64,000 bases of DNA from an uncultured Porphyromonas sp. (GTDB lineage Bacteria; Bacteroidota; Bacteroidia; Bacteroidales; Porphyromonadaceae), in the NCBI RefSeq assembly GCF_905372525.1, contig NZ_CAJPPN010000003.1:42677-106676 (forward strand), written 5' to 3'. The position numbers and the translations under genes were made by a program. Numbering within the stretch: position 1 is the first letter of the stretch; every line of letters begins with the position of its first letter. Positions 26,025 to 34,118 of this stretch are shown here, in pieces. The notes beneath the pieces are model-generated. The model saw nothing but the letters and a program-made list of their open reading frames with translations. It did no database searches and was not told the DNA's origin.

Positions 26025-26489
26025 CTAGTCCTCAGCACCACCTAGGCGGTGACGGATGTATAAGTCCTGATAGTAGGTGACTTGCTTGACAAAATCGGGG
26101 GTGAGGGAGCTATCAATAGTCATACGGTGCTCCAGCCATTTGCCAAAGGCGATGAAGGTGTCTATCGTATCTACGATGTTTGCCTTTTTGTCGATATTGG
26201 CAATAGCATCGCTGAAGGTCTTGAGCTGCTTGACCAGACCTGCATCCACCTCATTGCTGGCGATAGCTCTATCGAGGAGCTTATTGATGGAGAGTAGGAT
26301 CTTATTAGCTAGCTCAGGACGGGTGATATTCTGGGCTGCACGTAGCTCCTGCCACCCACCCTCCTTGACCCACTTGCTGATGGTCGTCTCAGACACCTCG
26401 ATGCGCTGCGAGATGCTCTTTTGCTCCTCCCCCTGGAGGTAGAGTAGGCGGGCAAAGTCCTTTTTCTCGGCTCGTTCCTTAGCTGTCAT
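26025..26489 (-). CDS. Probable terminase small subunit (HTH protein)
   Basis: 154 residues. The N-terminal helix-turn-helix (FARLLYLQGEEQKSISQRIE, then VSETTISKWVKEGGW) is followed by a helical oligomerisation-type region, the usual form of small terminase subunits. Its place in the tail operon, away from the large subunit at 36793, is unusual. It starts in a TAATG overlap with the preceding small gene. A transcription regulator is an alternative. Confidence 0.6.
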   Translation of the reverse strand: MTAKERAEKKDFARLLYLQGEEQKSISQRIEVSETTISKWVKEGGWQELRAAQNITRPELANKILLSINKLLDRAIASNEVDAGLVKQLKTFSDAIANIDKKANIVDTIDTFIAFGKWLEHRMTIDSSLTPDFVKQVTYYQDLYIRHRLGGAED

Positions 26490-26734
26490 TAGCTTTGAGA
26501 GTTAGAGGTGGGTAGTACAGGGCTAGGTCCTGGCCCAGGATCAGTTGTATGCAGCCCATAAAATTCAGGGTGCCACACCTTGTCTAAGGCCTCTGCCTTT
26601 GACTCATCAAGCACCTCCCAGTCAGCCTGACTGTCAATGCTCGTGCGTACGATGAGGCCAATAGCCTTTAGCTTACGATTGACTAGCATCTTCCCCTCTG
26701 GGGCATCTAGTCTGATTGATCTTTCTTCTCCCAT
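26489..26734 (-). CDS. Small phage protein, unknown
   Basis: 81 residues, no family recognised. A compact N-terminal 55 residues (MLVNRKLKAIGLIVRTSIDS) precede a proline-rich tail. It is translationally coupled (TAATG) to the HTH gene and follows the leucine-rich-repeat gene by 9 bp. Confidence 0.55.
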   Translation of the reverse strand: MGEERSIRLDAPEGKMLVNRKLKAIGLIVRTSIDSQADWEVLDESKAEALDKVWHPEFYGLHTTDPGPGPSPVLPTSNSQS

Positions 26735-26743
26735 ATCTATCTG

Positions 26744-27682
26744 TTATCTATAGGTTATCGTCCACCCCTTACTCGTTGCGACTTTACCCAACTCCGCCAT
26801 CTCTGAGGGATACCTATCCACCAAGCTCTGTGGTAGGTACATCACTGTACCAGTAGAGACACTCTTAGCCTCATTGATGAGGTAGCGTACGCTCTCAAGA
26901 GAGAGCGCAACAGACTGAAATGCTATGAGCTCGCGCCCAACTCCCTTTAACCGTATCTCGCGGAGGTTTGAACATCTTGTGATGAGACTTGAAATGTTAG
27001 TAGCTACTGACAAGTCAATGATGCCCTCTACTTCCTCTAGCATCGCACACCCATCAAAAAGGTACTGCGCATTGCTTACCATGCCAGCTCCAAGAGATAG
27101 CTTTACCCTCTGGAGTTTTGTACACGCATAAAACGCCGCGAATACATCTGTCACCTTGGATACATCGCCAATAGTTACAGATCTAAGCGAAGCACATTCT
27201 GCGAAGGTGTAGAATAGCGAAGCATTCTGTGGCATTGCTCCAACAACCACAGACTCTAGCGAACTCGCCTTATGTGCAAAACTTCGCATGCTCGTCAAGT
27301 TAGGAAGATCTGGTAATGTGAGTTTTTTGACCTTCACACTCTCCTGGATGAAACTCTCCATGCTCACAGCCTTGCCAATTCCTTCTACAGAGGGAACACT
27401 GGTGAGGTTAGGACATCGAGCAAAACACCAAGATAAGTCGCCGGAGGTATACCCATCATCGATTTTTGCGGGAGGGAGCGCCTCGTCTTTCCACTGATAG
27501 AACTGCTGCGATTTGAATATCTTGATTGGAGTGGGCGTTAGGCCACGTATCTTGTCTGGGTAACTGGATAGCCCATCTTCTTCAGCCACGGATGCTCCTA
27601 ATTCTACTAGAGCCATCCTTATCTCCTCCTTATCTCGCATAAGAGCTAGCAGTTCATCTGCTACAGCCTTTGGTGTATTCAT
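26744..27682 (-). CDS. Leucine-rich-repeat (BspA-like) tail protein
   Basis: 312 residues from the ATG at 27682, which overlaps the previous stop as ATGA; the frame is open to 27742 but the coupling decides the start. Residues 1-50 are a helical collar, followed by a phage-fibre linker (LTPTPIKIFKSQQF) and about seven BspA-type LRRs with the pattern ...CTKLQRVKLSLGAG..., MLEEVEGIIDLS and CSNLREIRLKG. LRR adhesins of this type are common in oral Bacteroidota; here the gene lies in the tail operon, so host recognition is inferred. Confidence 0.75.
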   Translation of the reverse strand: MNTPKAVADELLALMRDKEEIRMALVELGASVAEEDGLSSYPDKIRGLTPTPIKIFKSQQFYQWKDEALPPAKIDDGYTSGDLSWCFARCPNLTSVPSVEGIGKAVSMESFIQESVKVKKLTLPDLPNLTSMRSFAHKASSLESVVVGAMPQNASLFYTFAECASLRSVTIGDVSKVTDVFAAFYACTKLQRVKLSLGAGMVSNAQYLFDGCAMLEEVEGIIDLSVATNISSLITRCSNLREIRLKGVGRELIAFQSVALSLESVRYLINEAKSVSTGTVMYLPQSLVDRYPSEMAELGKVATSKGWTITYR

Positions 27683-28320
27683 CTTGTACCTCTTATCGTC
27701 TTTATCAATTCCAAGACGACGAGCCATCCGCCCGTCGCCCACTCTTCTTGCGTCATCTTTGGGTCATCTTTTGTGGTTGCCAGATAGCTAGCATAGGCGT
27801 CTATCCCATCATTGCCAGGATCGCCCTTAATAAAGGCGGCATACTCCTGCTCCGTGTCCACCCATCCTTGACTCTTGGCGAACTCAAATGCGCTGAGACC
27901 AGTCGCTCCTCGCATGGCGGTCGTTATGTCCGCTGTGATTATATAGGCCTCTGGAGTGGTATATCCTCTCTCATGACGGGGGAGCACCTCGCACAGTCCT
28001 TGGCGCAGGCGATGTCCTATGTATGTATCACCCCCTGAGATAGAGGGTGTAAAGTAACTCACCTCAATATCCCACTTACCCGGAAGCTGCAATGTAGCGG
28101 GAAAGTCTACCTCTAGGATACTCTGACGTATACGCCACTCTGGTCTAACTGGCTGCCATCTCATATAGGGTATGAGTTGTACAGAGACCTCGCGAGCAAG
28201 AGATAGATCTATCTGCCTACGCTCAAAATGGCTACTACCTGATGGGTCTGGGAGCAGTAGTGCTTGGGCGTAGAGGATGAGGGATAGAGTGGTGTCGTTA
28301 CCCAATATTATCTGTTGCAT
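27679..28320 (-). CDS. Phage tail fibre-like protein
   Basis: 213 residues. The N-terminal beta domain (residues 1-110) resembles upper-baseplate or fibre attachment proteins. The C-terminus has two copies of a fibre-linker motif, LSAFEFAKSQGWVDTEQEYA and IDAYASYLATTKDDPKMTQE, similar to SAYE-type segments that join fibres in many phages. It ends in the ATGA overlap with the LRR gene, so the two likely form one fibre assembly. Confidence 0.6.
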   Translation of the reverse strand: MQQIILGNDTTLSLILYAQALLLPDPSGSSHFERRQIDLSLAREVSVQLIPYMRWQPVRPEWRIRQSILEVDFPATLQLPGKWDIEVSYFTPSISGGDTYIGHRLRQGLCEVLPRHERGYTTPEAYIITADITTAMRGATGLSAFEFAKSQGWVDTEQEYAAFIKGDPGNDGIDAYASYLATTKDDPKMTQEEWATGGWLVVLELIKTIRGTR

Positions 28321-28322
28321 AG

Positions 28323-28757
28323 CTATTGTATTGCTAGATTTGCATCATTGACGGCGGAGAGGAGTGTCTCGGTGATAAGCGCCTTGATCTCGGAGGTGTC
28401 GCTGGAGAGGTTAGTCGTCTGCACGGTGAGACTCTCGACAAGCTTCCCGATATGGATGTTCACATTACGCAAGCCACTGGCATTGCTTGCTCCTCCTGTA
28501 CCGTGCGCTCCTGGTCCACCAGTGCCACCACCGGAGTTGTCTGTTCTGGGTGGCTTTATCTTTGGAATCCCGAGCCCTCCACCATCAAAATGAGTCATTT
28601 GCATTTGGAGCTTAGGAGTGTCAGATTGCTCCTCTTTGGCACTCCGCTCCATCTCCTCATCATACGCCTGCCTGAAGGCACTAGCGGTGTCTTTGCCAAA
28701 CTTGCCAAAGGGCTCCCGACACACGCTTAAGAGCAGCATCAATACCATCTCCATCAA
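28323..28757 (-). pseudogene. Tape-measure C-terminal fragment (frameshifted)
   Basis: 144-codon frame whose residues from FGKFGKDTASAFRQAYDEEM onward continue the upstream tape-measure protein in the next frame. Removing one base of the GGG run at 28710-28712 would join them into one protein of about 705 residues ending at 28323. The first 15 or so residues of this frame are an artefact of the overlap. The C-terminal part has a Gly-rich linker and a helical end. Confidence 0.7.
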
Positions 28758-30441
28758 AACTTAAGGCAGACTTTATGAGGTCAAAGACTCCGCCAAATAC
28801 ATCCTTGGCGAGTGTCCAGATGTTGGTAAATGCCTCTTTAATCGCAGCCCAAAGCCCCTTAACAATCGCACGGAACTTAGCCGATGTCTGCCAAAAGTAG
28901 ACACCTAGGGCGACGAGCCCCGCTATCCATCCGATGATAGGGATGCTAGTGATGGCTGTTGAGACGGCTGCGCAGGCGGCACGTCCCGCCGTAGCGAAGG
29001 TGGCGAATGAGAGCTCAGCACTGAGTGCGAAGCCTACGTGTGCTGCGCCACTAGTGACTAGTGAGGCAATATAAGATCCTAGGGCAGCGATCCCCGAGAG
29101 GAGCGCACGTCCAGAGAGGATGGCTATCTTGAGCGCAGCCTGTCCAGCCTTGAGAGCTAGTGATCCCATCCATGTAACAGCCGAGCGCAGTGTGCCTACC
29201 CATGTGCGCCATGAGCCTCCTACGATCCATGTATAGATCCCTTTGATGCCACCTCCTGCAAATTGTAGGAGGGGTAATAGCTGGGCGATGGGGATAGCGG
29301 CATCTCCTAGAGTAGAGCCCCAAAGGGCAATGTCACCAATACCATTAAAGATGCTAATCTTTAGATCCTCTATCTTCTGACGGATACGTGCTTGACGCTC
29401 CGCAAAGCCATCCATAACAGTTGCAGCCTGATCTTGAGCCGAGGTCGTACCTTGAATGGCTGCTGTATAGCCAGCAATATCCTCAGATCCTCCAACCAAA
29501 GCCATAGCAGCGTTAGCATTCTCCTTACCGAAGAGCCGAGTAAAGAGAGCACTATCCTGCATCACGGGACGTAGCATATCTAGTCGCTCCTTGAGGGAGA
29601 GGTTTTTGTCGGCAAGACGGGCTACGTCTATACCCATCTGGGCGAGCTCCTTGCGTACTTCTCGGGGAAGAAAGCGCCCCTGAGACAGGGTGGAGAGGAC
29701 GTTGCGCAGGGCGATACCACCCTCACTGCCCTTTTTCCCCGCCTTGTCGAGTACCTGGATAGCGGCATTCGCCTCTTCAAAACTCACACCTGCGCCTTTG
29801 GCTGCCATACCTGCCTGCTCCAGTGCCTCCTTGATCTGGGGGAGCTCTGCTGATCCCTCCTTACCTGCAGCAGCCATGACGTTCATCATGCGCGCCATCT
29901 CCTCAGAGGCCGCAATAGGGTTGGAGAGATCTACGCCATATTGGTTCATCGCTGTGTTTAGCACCTCAGCGGCGGCGGTGGCATCGCCCCCCATGAGCTT
30001 AGAGAGGGTCGCCACATGGTCACCCATAGCCTTGAGGGCTACAGGGCTCTTGGCGAGCTCAGGGGAGAGCTGGCCGAGGATGAGCTTGTAACTCTCGACC
30101 GCTCCAGCGGCATCAATACCAAAGGCTTTAGCAGTGTCACGTGCGTAGCCCTCTATCTGGCGTAGTGACTCACCCGTGACACCAGTTATCGCCTGTAGGT
30201 CGGTGAGTGAGGTGTTGAGAGCGACACCTGGAGCAATGATACCGCTGAGGCTCTCCGATACCCGTTGAAAGCCCGAGGAAAGTGTCTCAATCTGTAAGGT
30301 TAGACCAACAAATGATTGTAGACCCTTCTGAGCAGAGCTTACCTTGGCAGTAAACTCTCCGGTGGCCTTATTCAGGCTCTCCATTTGCACGGTGAAGTCA
30401 CCTCCAATATTAAAGAGGTAGTTCATTGCTGGACTAGTCAT
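28681..30441 (-). CDS. Phage tail tape-measure protein (TP901 core), truncated by frameshift
   Basis: 586 residues. The TP901-type core (AGAVESYKLILGQLSPELAK, MGGDATAAAEVLNTAMNQYG and FEEANAAIQVLDKAGKKGSE) occupies residues 80-330. Alanine/glycine-rich hydrophobic helices follow (about 385-515). The last seven residues (WQVWQRH and R) are out of frame. The protein sets tail length and helps DNA entry. Either one-base disruption, sequencing error or recoding explains the split; see findings. Tail length would be short for about 705 residues. Confidence 0.8.
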   Translation of the reverse strand: MTSPAMNYLFNIGGDFTVQMESLNKATGEFTAKVSSAQKGLQSFVGLTLQIETLSSGFQRVSESLSGIIAPGVALNTSLTDLQAITGVTGESLRQIEGYARDTAKAFGIDAAGAVESYKLILGQLSPELAKSPVALKAMGDHVATLSKLMGGDATAAAEVLNTAMNQYGVDLSNPIAASEEMARMMNVMAAAGKEGSAELPQIKEALEQAGMAAKGAGVSFEEANAAIQVLDKAGKKGSEGGIALRNVLSTLSQGRFLPREVRKELAQMGIDVARLADKNLSLKERLDMLRPVMQDSALFTRLFGKENANAAMALVGGSEDIAGYTAAIQGTTSAQDQAATVMDGFAERQARIRQKIEDLKISIFNGIGDIALWGSTLGDAAIPIAQLLPLLQFAGGGIKGIYTWIVGGSWRTWVGTLRSAVTWMGSLALKAGQAALKIAILSGRALLSGIAALGSYIASLVTSGAAHVGFALSAELSFATFATAGRAACAAVSTAITSIPIIGWIAGLVALGVYFWQTSAKFRAIVKGLWAAIKEAFTNIWTLAKDVFGGVFDLIKSALSFDGDGIDAALKRVSGALWQVWQRHR

Positions 30442-30451
30442 ACAGATTTAC

Positions 30452-30459
30452 TATATTTG
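30452..30459 (+). promoter_or_regulatory. -7 promoter of the moron-like gene
   Basis: TATATTTG matches TAnnTTTG, 26 bp before the ATG at 30486 and directed against the surrounding operon. Confidence 0.65.
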
Positions 30460-30485
30460 CTATTGAATTCTAAGATGACAGAGTT

Positions 30486-30677
30486 ATGCTTGAAGAAAAT
30501 ATTTTCTTTCGCATCTTAGTACACATCCTTGCCGCTTGTGTACTGCTACCGTTGATTTACCTAGTCATCAGGATGTTCGTTGAGGCGTTTACAGCTCCTT
30601 TCCGCAAGAACTCTAGCTCAGGGGTAATGCCTCCATCTCTATTCTGGATGTGGTTCATCACACACAATAAGGACTAG
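30486..30677 (+). CDS. Moron-like small membrane protein
   Basis: 63 residues with one strong hydrophobic segment (about 8-36: FFRILVHILAACVLLPLIYL and VIRMF) and a polar C-terminus. It lies on the plus strand inside the minus-strand tail operon, between the tail-chaperone and tape-measure genes, with its own promoter box (30452-30459) and its own terminator (30699-30742). The minus strand of this 240-bp gap contains no phage gene. Autonomously transcribed single genes in prophages are often lysogenic-conversion or superinfection-exclusion genes; that role here is inference. Confidence 0.65.
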   Translation: MLEENIFFRILVHILAACVLLPLIYLVIRMFVEAFTAPFRKNSSSGVMPPSLFWMWFITHNKD

Positions 30678-30680
30678 GTC

Positions 30681-30890
30681 TCATCCTTCCCCCCCGAGGG
30701 CGAGGGCTACAGCACGCTGTAGCTGCTCGCCTTTTCTTTTTTCGATCCAAAGGGACTGGGCAAGGGCTCTTGCCCAGTCCTCCTCATCTAGGATCTCGGG
30801 ATCGAGACCAAGGTAGGCTCGTATGAGGGCACACCCCTTGAGGTAGTCCTGGCTAGCATCATCATCCTCAAGGAGGTGCGCCTCTATACG
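30681..30890 (-). CDS. Tail assembly chaperone, C-terminal frameshift extension
   Basis: 69-residue reading frame in the -1 frame relative to the gene that ends at 30884. It begins RIEAHLLEDDDASQDYLKG, continues through DPEILDEEDWARALAQSLW and has no start codon of its own before the conserved part. It is entered by -1 slippage at A AAA AAC (30890-30896), giving a fused chaperone of 178 residues. The G / GT arrangement of tail chaperones, made by frameshifting, is a classic feature of long-tailed phages. Confidence 0.75.
   Translation of the reverse strand, partial: RIEAHLLEDDDASQDYLKGCALIRAYLGLDPEILDEEDWARALAQSLWIEKRKGEQLQRAVALALGGEG
30699..30742 (+). terminator. Intrinsic terminator of the moron-like gene
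   Basis: Stem GGCGAG..CTACAG / CTGTAG..CTCGCC followed by TTTTCTTTTTT, 22 bp after the small gene. It is embedded antisense in the chaperone frameshift extension. Confidence 0.8.
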
Positions 30891-31216
30891 TTTTTTAGTG
30901 TTGCCTTGGCTGAGGTGATGAGCTCACCGATAGCGGAAGCAGCAGCCACGATGAGCACCCCATCCTGTAGGATAGCCTCGCTACCTGCTACCCGACAGTT
31001 GGCAAGGAGTACCCGAGAGCTCTCCAGCTCGTCGGTCTTAGCTACCTTGCTGACGGCCTTGAGGGTATCAAAGTCGGGACGACGGAGGTAGAGGCAGTGG
31101 ATGGTGTCGCCATCTGTGACCTCAATGAGGTAGATACGGCTGGGGGTCTTCGCCTTGAGGGCATCGAGAGCGTCGGGGGTGAGCTCCCCGATACGCTGGG
31201 ACTGGGTCTTATCCAT
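30884..31216 (-). CDS. Tail assembly chaperone (G/gp41-like)
   Basis: 110 residues: a compact domain with GDTIHCLYLRRPDFDTLKAV, then RVLLANCRVAGSEAILQDGV. It lies between the tail-tube and tape-measure genes, the standard place of the first tail chaperone. Its last codons (CTA AAA AAC GTA TAG) contain the frameshift heptamer. Confidence 0.75.
   Translation of the reverse strand: MDKTQSQRIGELTPDALDALKAKTPSRIYLIEVTDGDTIHCLYLRRPDFDTLKAVSKVAKTDELESSRVLLANCRVAGSEAILQDGVLIVAAASAIGELITSAKATLKNV
30890..30896 (-). promoter_or_regulatory. Programmed -1 frameshift heptamer, tail chaperone
   Basis: A AAA AAC in the exact zero-frame phase (X XXY YYZ), two codons before the stop. A small potential stem (GAGG CGCA CCTC) begins 5 nt downstream. 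Confidence 0.75.
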
Positions 31217-31259
31217 GATGATATTACTCGTACTTAATAGGTGATTAAAGGGTGATTAA

Positions 31260-31706
31260 CTAAGCCTTGCCCCCCCATTCAATATGGGAGGGGACGAGCT
31301 CGAGGTCTACGGGGATGTCGGTGTCACCCTCTTTGACCTTGCGGGAGTTGTCGCTGAAGTGACAGTTACGTATCTTGTCGTAGGTGATGAGCCCCGTGGT
31401 GGGGTGTAGATAGCCCACTAGGACGTCAAACATCCCGAGGTCTTGCAGGCGACCCGTGGGGCTCTTAGCCTGTAGGGCGACGACCTCATCGAGGTAGAGG
31501 GTGAGCTTAGCCGAGGGGGTGATGCGCCCGAGCCCACGCCCTACAGGGTGACGCCCTGCGCCGTACTTATTGACAACCTCCTGCTTATCATCGTACTCTA
31601 CGGCGGTGATACCCGTGAGGGGCACCCCCTGGATCGTTACCAGGACGTTAGCCCAGCCGTAGAGGACGCCATTGATTAGGGGCGTGCCGTTATTGTCTAG
31701 TGCCAT
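31260..31706 (-). CDS. Phage tail tube protein
   Basis: 148 residues, beta-rich, with WANVLVTIQGVPLTGITAVE and IPVDLELVPSHIEWGG at the end, a pattern of contractile-phage tube proteins (hexameric rings). Location directly after the sheath gene supports the call. Confidence 0.78.
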   Translation of the reverse strand: MALDNNGTPLINGVLYGWANVLVTIQGVPLTGITAVEYDDKQEVVNKYGAGRHPVGRGLGRITPSAKLTLYLDEVVALQAKSPTGRLQDLGMFDVLVGYLHPTTGLITYDKIRNCHFSDNSRKVKEGDTDIPVDLELVPSHIEWGGKA

Positions 31707-31717
31707 ACTATATCTAC

Positions 31718-32917
31718 TTATATCTTATTCGTGTAGCCGATGCGCAGGATGAACTTGCGAGCTACACCTACAGGGACGTTACGGATGATAACCTCAATGG
31801 AGGAGGACCTAAGGATATCCTGGTCTGGATCGATGTACACCTTATAGCCAGATAGTTCACCGGACTTGGTCATATCCTCAAGGGCTCGGTTAGCCTCCGT
31901 CTCAAGGTATGCCACTGAGTGACTCTGTAGCTTACCAGTAGTCTCATCGAGGTAGATGTTACCCGAGAGCTTGCCCACGAGATAGCGGCGGATACCACGC
32001 TCCGCCTTGTCCATTGTACGCACACGCTCTAGGTAGGCATAGTCACTAAGGCCATCGTCCATCGTGTGGCTGTCGCTGGCGTAGGTACCATTGATGTCGG
32101 GATAGGTGACGGCAAAGAGATAGTGCGCCTTGTCGAGGGTGTCGATAACGGCCTCATCGAGGTCCCGTAGGAGGGTGCCATCGCCAAAGGCAGGGAGGCT
32201 CAGCCCGAGGGGGAACTGATCCACCCATCCAATAGACTGATGGACACGAGCCCGGGAGAGAATACCGAGGAAAGAGCCGAGAGCCGAGACACTCGTCTTT
32301 GCAGTATTATTTGCCTCATCGGCATAGAGCTTAGCTGCGATACCCTCGCCATCTTGAGCAATTATGACCGATACACGGCTCTTACCTGTCCCATGCAGAT
32401 TTACAGGCAGGCTCGCCACTGGTGACGCCACCTTGGGAGCAAGGAGGACTGACAGAGGCATAGAGGCAGAGGCAAGGCTATCGGCGATCCCACTAAGGGT
32501 AGTGATGAGAGCTGTGTCTGCTGCCTTATCTCCAAGCCAAATACCCACCTGCCGAATGCGCCCCTGGGCATAGCGCTGTAACTGCTTGAGCTCAGCAAAC
32601 GTATATGCACCACCAGAGGGCTTGGCGAACAAGCCTACGTAGAGGAGGACGCCAGGGTTGAGACGGTAGATCTCAGAGAGGTGGTAGTGCAGGACACAAA
32701 GCTCCCACTTAGCATTATCGGCAGTGATGCCGAGGGCTTCGGCTCGCTCGATACTGGAGATGGGGAGGATGCGACTCGTAGTGCTGTAGCCGTCCTTGAC
32801 CCCTGCCTTGGCTGTGGGTAGGTCGGTGACGTAGGCGATGAGCCCCGAGATATGATCCTCTCCAGGGAGAGAGGCAGGGATACCGCCATTTTCCCTCAAG
32901 AAAGTTAGCTTATTCAT
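31718..32917 (-). CDS. Phage tail sheath protein (DUF2586-like)
   Basis: 399 residues. The N-terminus (DHISGLIAYVTDLPTAKAG), a central alpha/beta domain, and the C-terminal block (GKLSGNIYLDETTGKLQSHS, ending in IEVIIRNVPVGVARKFILRI) fit Bacteroidota DUF2586 sheath proteins. It forms the contractile sheath around the tube encoded 11 bp downstream. Confidence 0.8.
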   Translation of the reverse strand: MNKLTFLRENGGIPASLPGEDHISGLIAYVTDLPTAKAGVKDGYSTTSRILPISSIERAEALGITADNAKWELCVLHYHLSEIYRLNPGVLLYVGLFAKPSGGAYTFAELKQLQRYAQGRIRQVGIWLGDKAADTALITTLSGIADSLASASMPLSVLLAPKVASPVASLPVNLHGTGKSRVSVIIAQDGEGIAAKLYADEANNTAKTSVSALGSFLGILSRARVHQSIGWVDQFPLGLSLPAFGDGTLLRDLDEAVIDTLDKAHYLFAVTYPDINGTYASDSHTMDDGLSDYAYLERVRTMDKAERGIRRYLVGKLSGNIYLDETTGKLQSHSVAYLETEANRALEDMTKSGELSGYKVYIDPDQDILRSSSIEVIIRNVPVGVARKFILRIGYTNKI

Positions 32918-32920
32918 TGT

Positions 32921-33424
32921 CTAGTGCTGTTGCTTGCGGAGGTGGGCGGGTAGGAGTGTCTCTCGCTCCTCCTCAGTGAGCCCAGGTGCAAAGAAGTAAT
33001 CCACCTGATCAATCTTTAGACTACGTGCATAGTTACGAGCATCGGAGTAGCTAGGGAAAGCTGTTCCATCGGTGGTGAGCCAGACGATAGGAAGCTGATG
33101 CGAGCGAAGGACCTCACGAGCGATGGAGGCAAGTGCCGTAACCTCTTCAGGCTCTCCCTTGGGCGTCTCCTCGGGCTCATGGTTGGGAGCTTCTGGGGCT
33201 AGGATGTCCTTAGCTTTCCCCGCCTTGCTCTTAGGCTTCCCCGCCTTACGGTCTCCGTCGTCGGGTGTTGCTATGTCATTGGGCTCCGCTTGGGGAGCAT
33301 TGGAGGTGTCCTCCTCTGACGCAGGCGTAGTATCAGAGGATCCTATGCCTGGTCCCTCAGGTGTCTGAGGAGAGGTCTGCTGCTCTACCTCGTCTGGGGT
33401 AGGCGTCGTTTGATCTTGAGCCAT
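32921..33424 (-). CDS. Phage protein with disordered N-terminus
   Basis: 167 residues. The first 95 or so are acidic, Pro/Glu/Thr-rich and disordered. The remainder is a compact domain (LPIVWLTTDGTAFPSYSDAR, then NYARSLKIDQVDYFFAPGL), seen next to sheath genes in related phages. A head-tail or scaffold-like role is possible; no function assigned. It overlaps the upstream lipoprotein gene by about 40 nt. Confidence 0.55.
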   Translation of the reverse strand: MAQDQTTPTPDEVEQQTSPQTPEGPGIGSSDTTPASEEDTSNAPQAEPNDIATPDDGDRKAGKPKSKAGKAKDILAPEAPNHEPEETPKGEPEEVTALASIAREVLRSHQLPIVWLTTDGTAFPSYSDARNYARSLKIDQVDYFFAPGLTEEERETLLPAHLRKQQH

Positions 33425-33924
33425 AGTGCTATGATAATTAGGATGATGGGGATAATAATTGGGATGATGTAGAACAAGAGGGATATATAGCTCCCCGTCC
33501 TTTGATCTACCTCCTTATGCTCCACAGACTGTAGAGTCTTGTGTTGCTGGCGGTAGAGGTGCTCTACCCGAGGATAGAGGGTTGTGGAGTCTGTAGAGGC
33601 GACCAGATGGAGGCTATCCCCCCGACGAGTTGCCTTGAGGTGTATCCGTCCTTGGCGGACGCTATATCCAGCTCCATCAGGGAGCATCGGGAGGGTCTGG
33701 ATCGGGAGCTGTAGGGTCGTCGTCTCCCCTGGGAGGGTCACGGGGACTGGCTGTACCTCGATGCGCTCTCTGAGGGTATCGGAGGAGCTGGCGTAGGTCT
33801 GGCTCGTCTTGCGTACGCTGCAACTCGTGCCTAATAGGACACTGAGACCAAATACGGCAAGTAGTGCCCTTAGTGATTGCCCGCTCGAGGCGTGCGAGCA
33901 TCTGGCGCATCTCGCTGTTGTCAT
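33385..33924 (-). CDS. Spanin-like lipoprotein with C-terminal membrane helix
   Basis: 179 residues. An N-terminal hydrophobic signal ends in a lipobox (VLLGTSCS). The middle is Thr/Pro-rich and hydrophilic, and residues 144-169 are a strong membrane helix (YISLLFYIIPIIIPIILIII) followed by KIKRR. An outer-membrane lipid anchor plus an inner-membrane helix in one chain is the layout of a unimolecular spanin, which disrupts the outer membrane at lysis. It follows the amidase and the coiled-coil membrane gene, forming a lysis cassette. Function inferred. Confidence 0.55.
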   Translation of the reverse strand: MTTARCARCSHASSGQSLRALLAVFGLSVLLGTSCSVRKTSQTYASSSDTLRERIEVQPVPVTLPGETTTLQLPIQTLPMLPDGAGYSVRQGRIHLKATRRGDSLHLVASTDSTTLYPRVEHLYRQQHKTLQSVEHKEVDQRTGSYISLLFYIIPIIIPIILIIIALWLKIKRRLPQTR

Positions 33925-34099
33925 TCGCTATATCTATTACCTGATTATGCAAGCCCTCGTACATCTCCTTGTAGGTGTCGTGCACCTCCTTGGCTGTACG
34001 TGCCTGCCTAAGCCTTGTGCTGGTGATCCACCCGAGGAGCATTCCTACGCCCCCCGTAGGCACCAGCCACTGTAGGAGTTGTAGGATGCTTTCCGTCAT
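33677..34099 (-). CDS. Small membrane coiled-coil protein of the lysis region
   Basis: 140 residues. A membrane helix at 8-25 (LLQWLVPTGGVGMLLGWI) is followed by a coiled coil (about 32-75) and, beyond about residue 90, a Pro/Arg/Asp-rich tail read from DNA that overlaps the lipoprotein gene for about 250 nt. Holin or i-spanin-like roles fit the layout and position between amidase and lipoprotein. The overlapped tail is compositionally odd, so the functional part may be the N-terminal 90 residues. Confidence 0.5.
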   Translation of the reverse strand: MTESILQLLQWLVPTGGVGMLLGWITSTRLRQARTAKEVHDTYKEMYEGLHNQVIDIANDNSEMRQMLARLERAITKGTTCRIWSQCPIRHELQRTQDEPDLRQLLRYPQRAHRGTASPRDPPRGDDDPTAPDPDPPDAP

Positions 34100-34118
34100 T
34101 GGTGATGTGCTCTATCGT

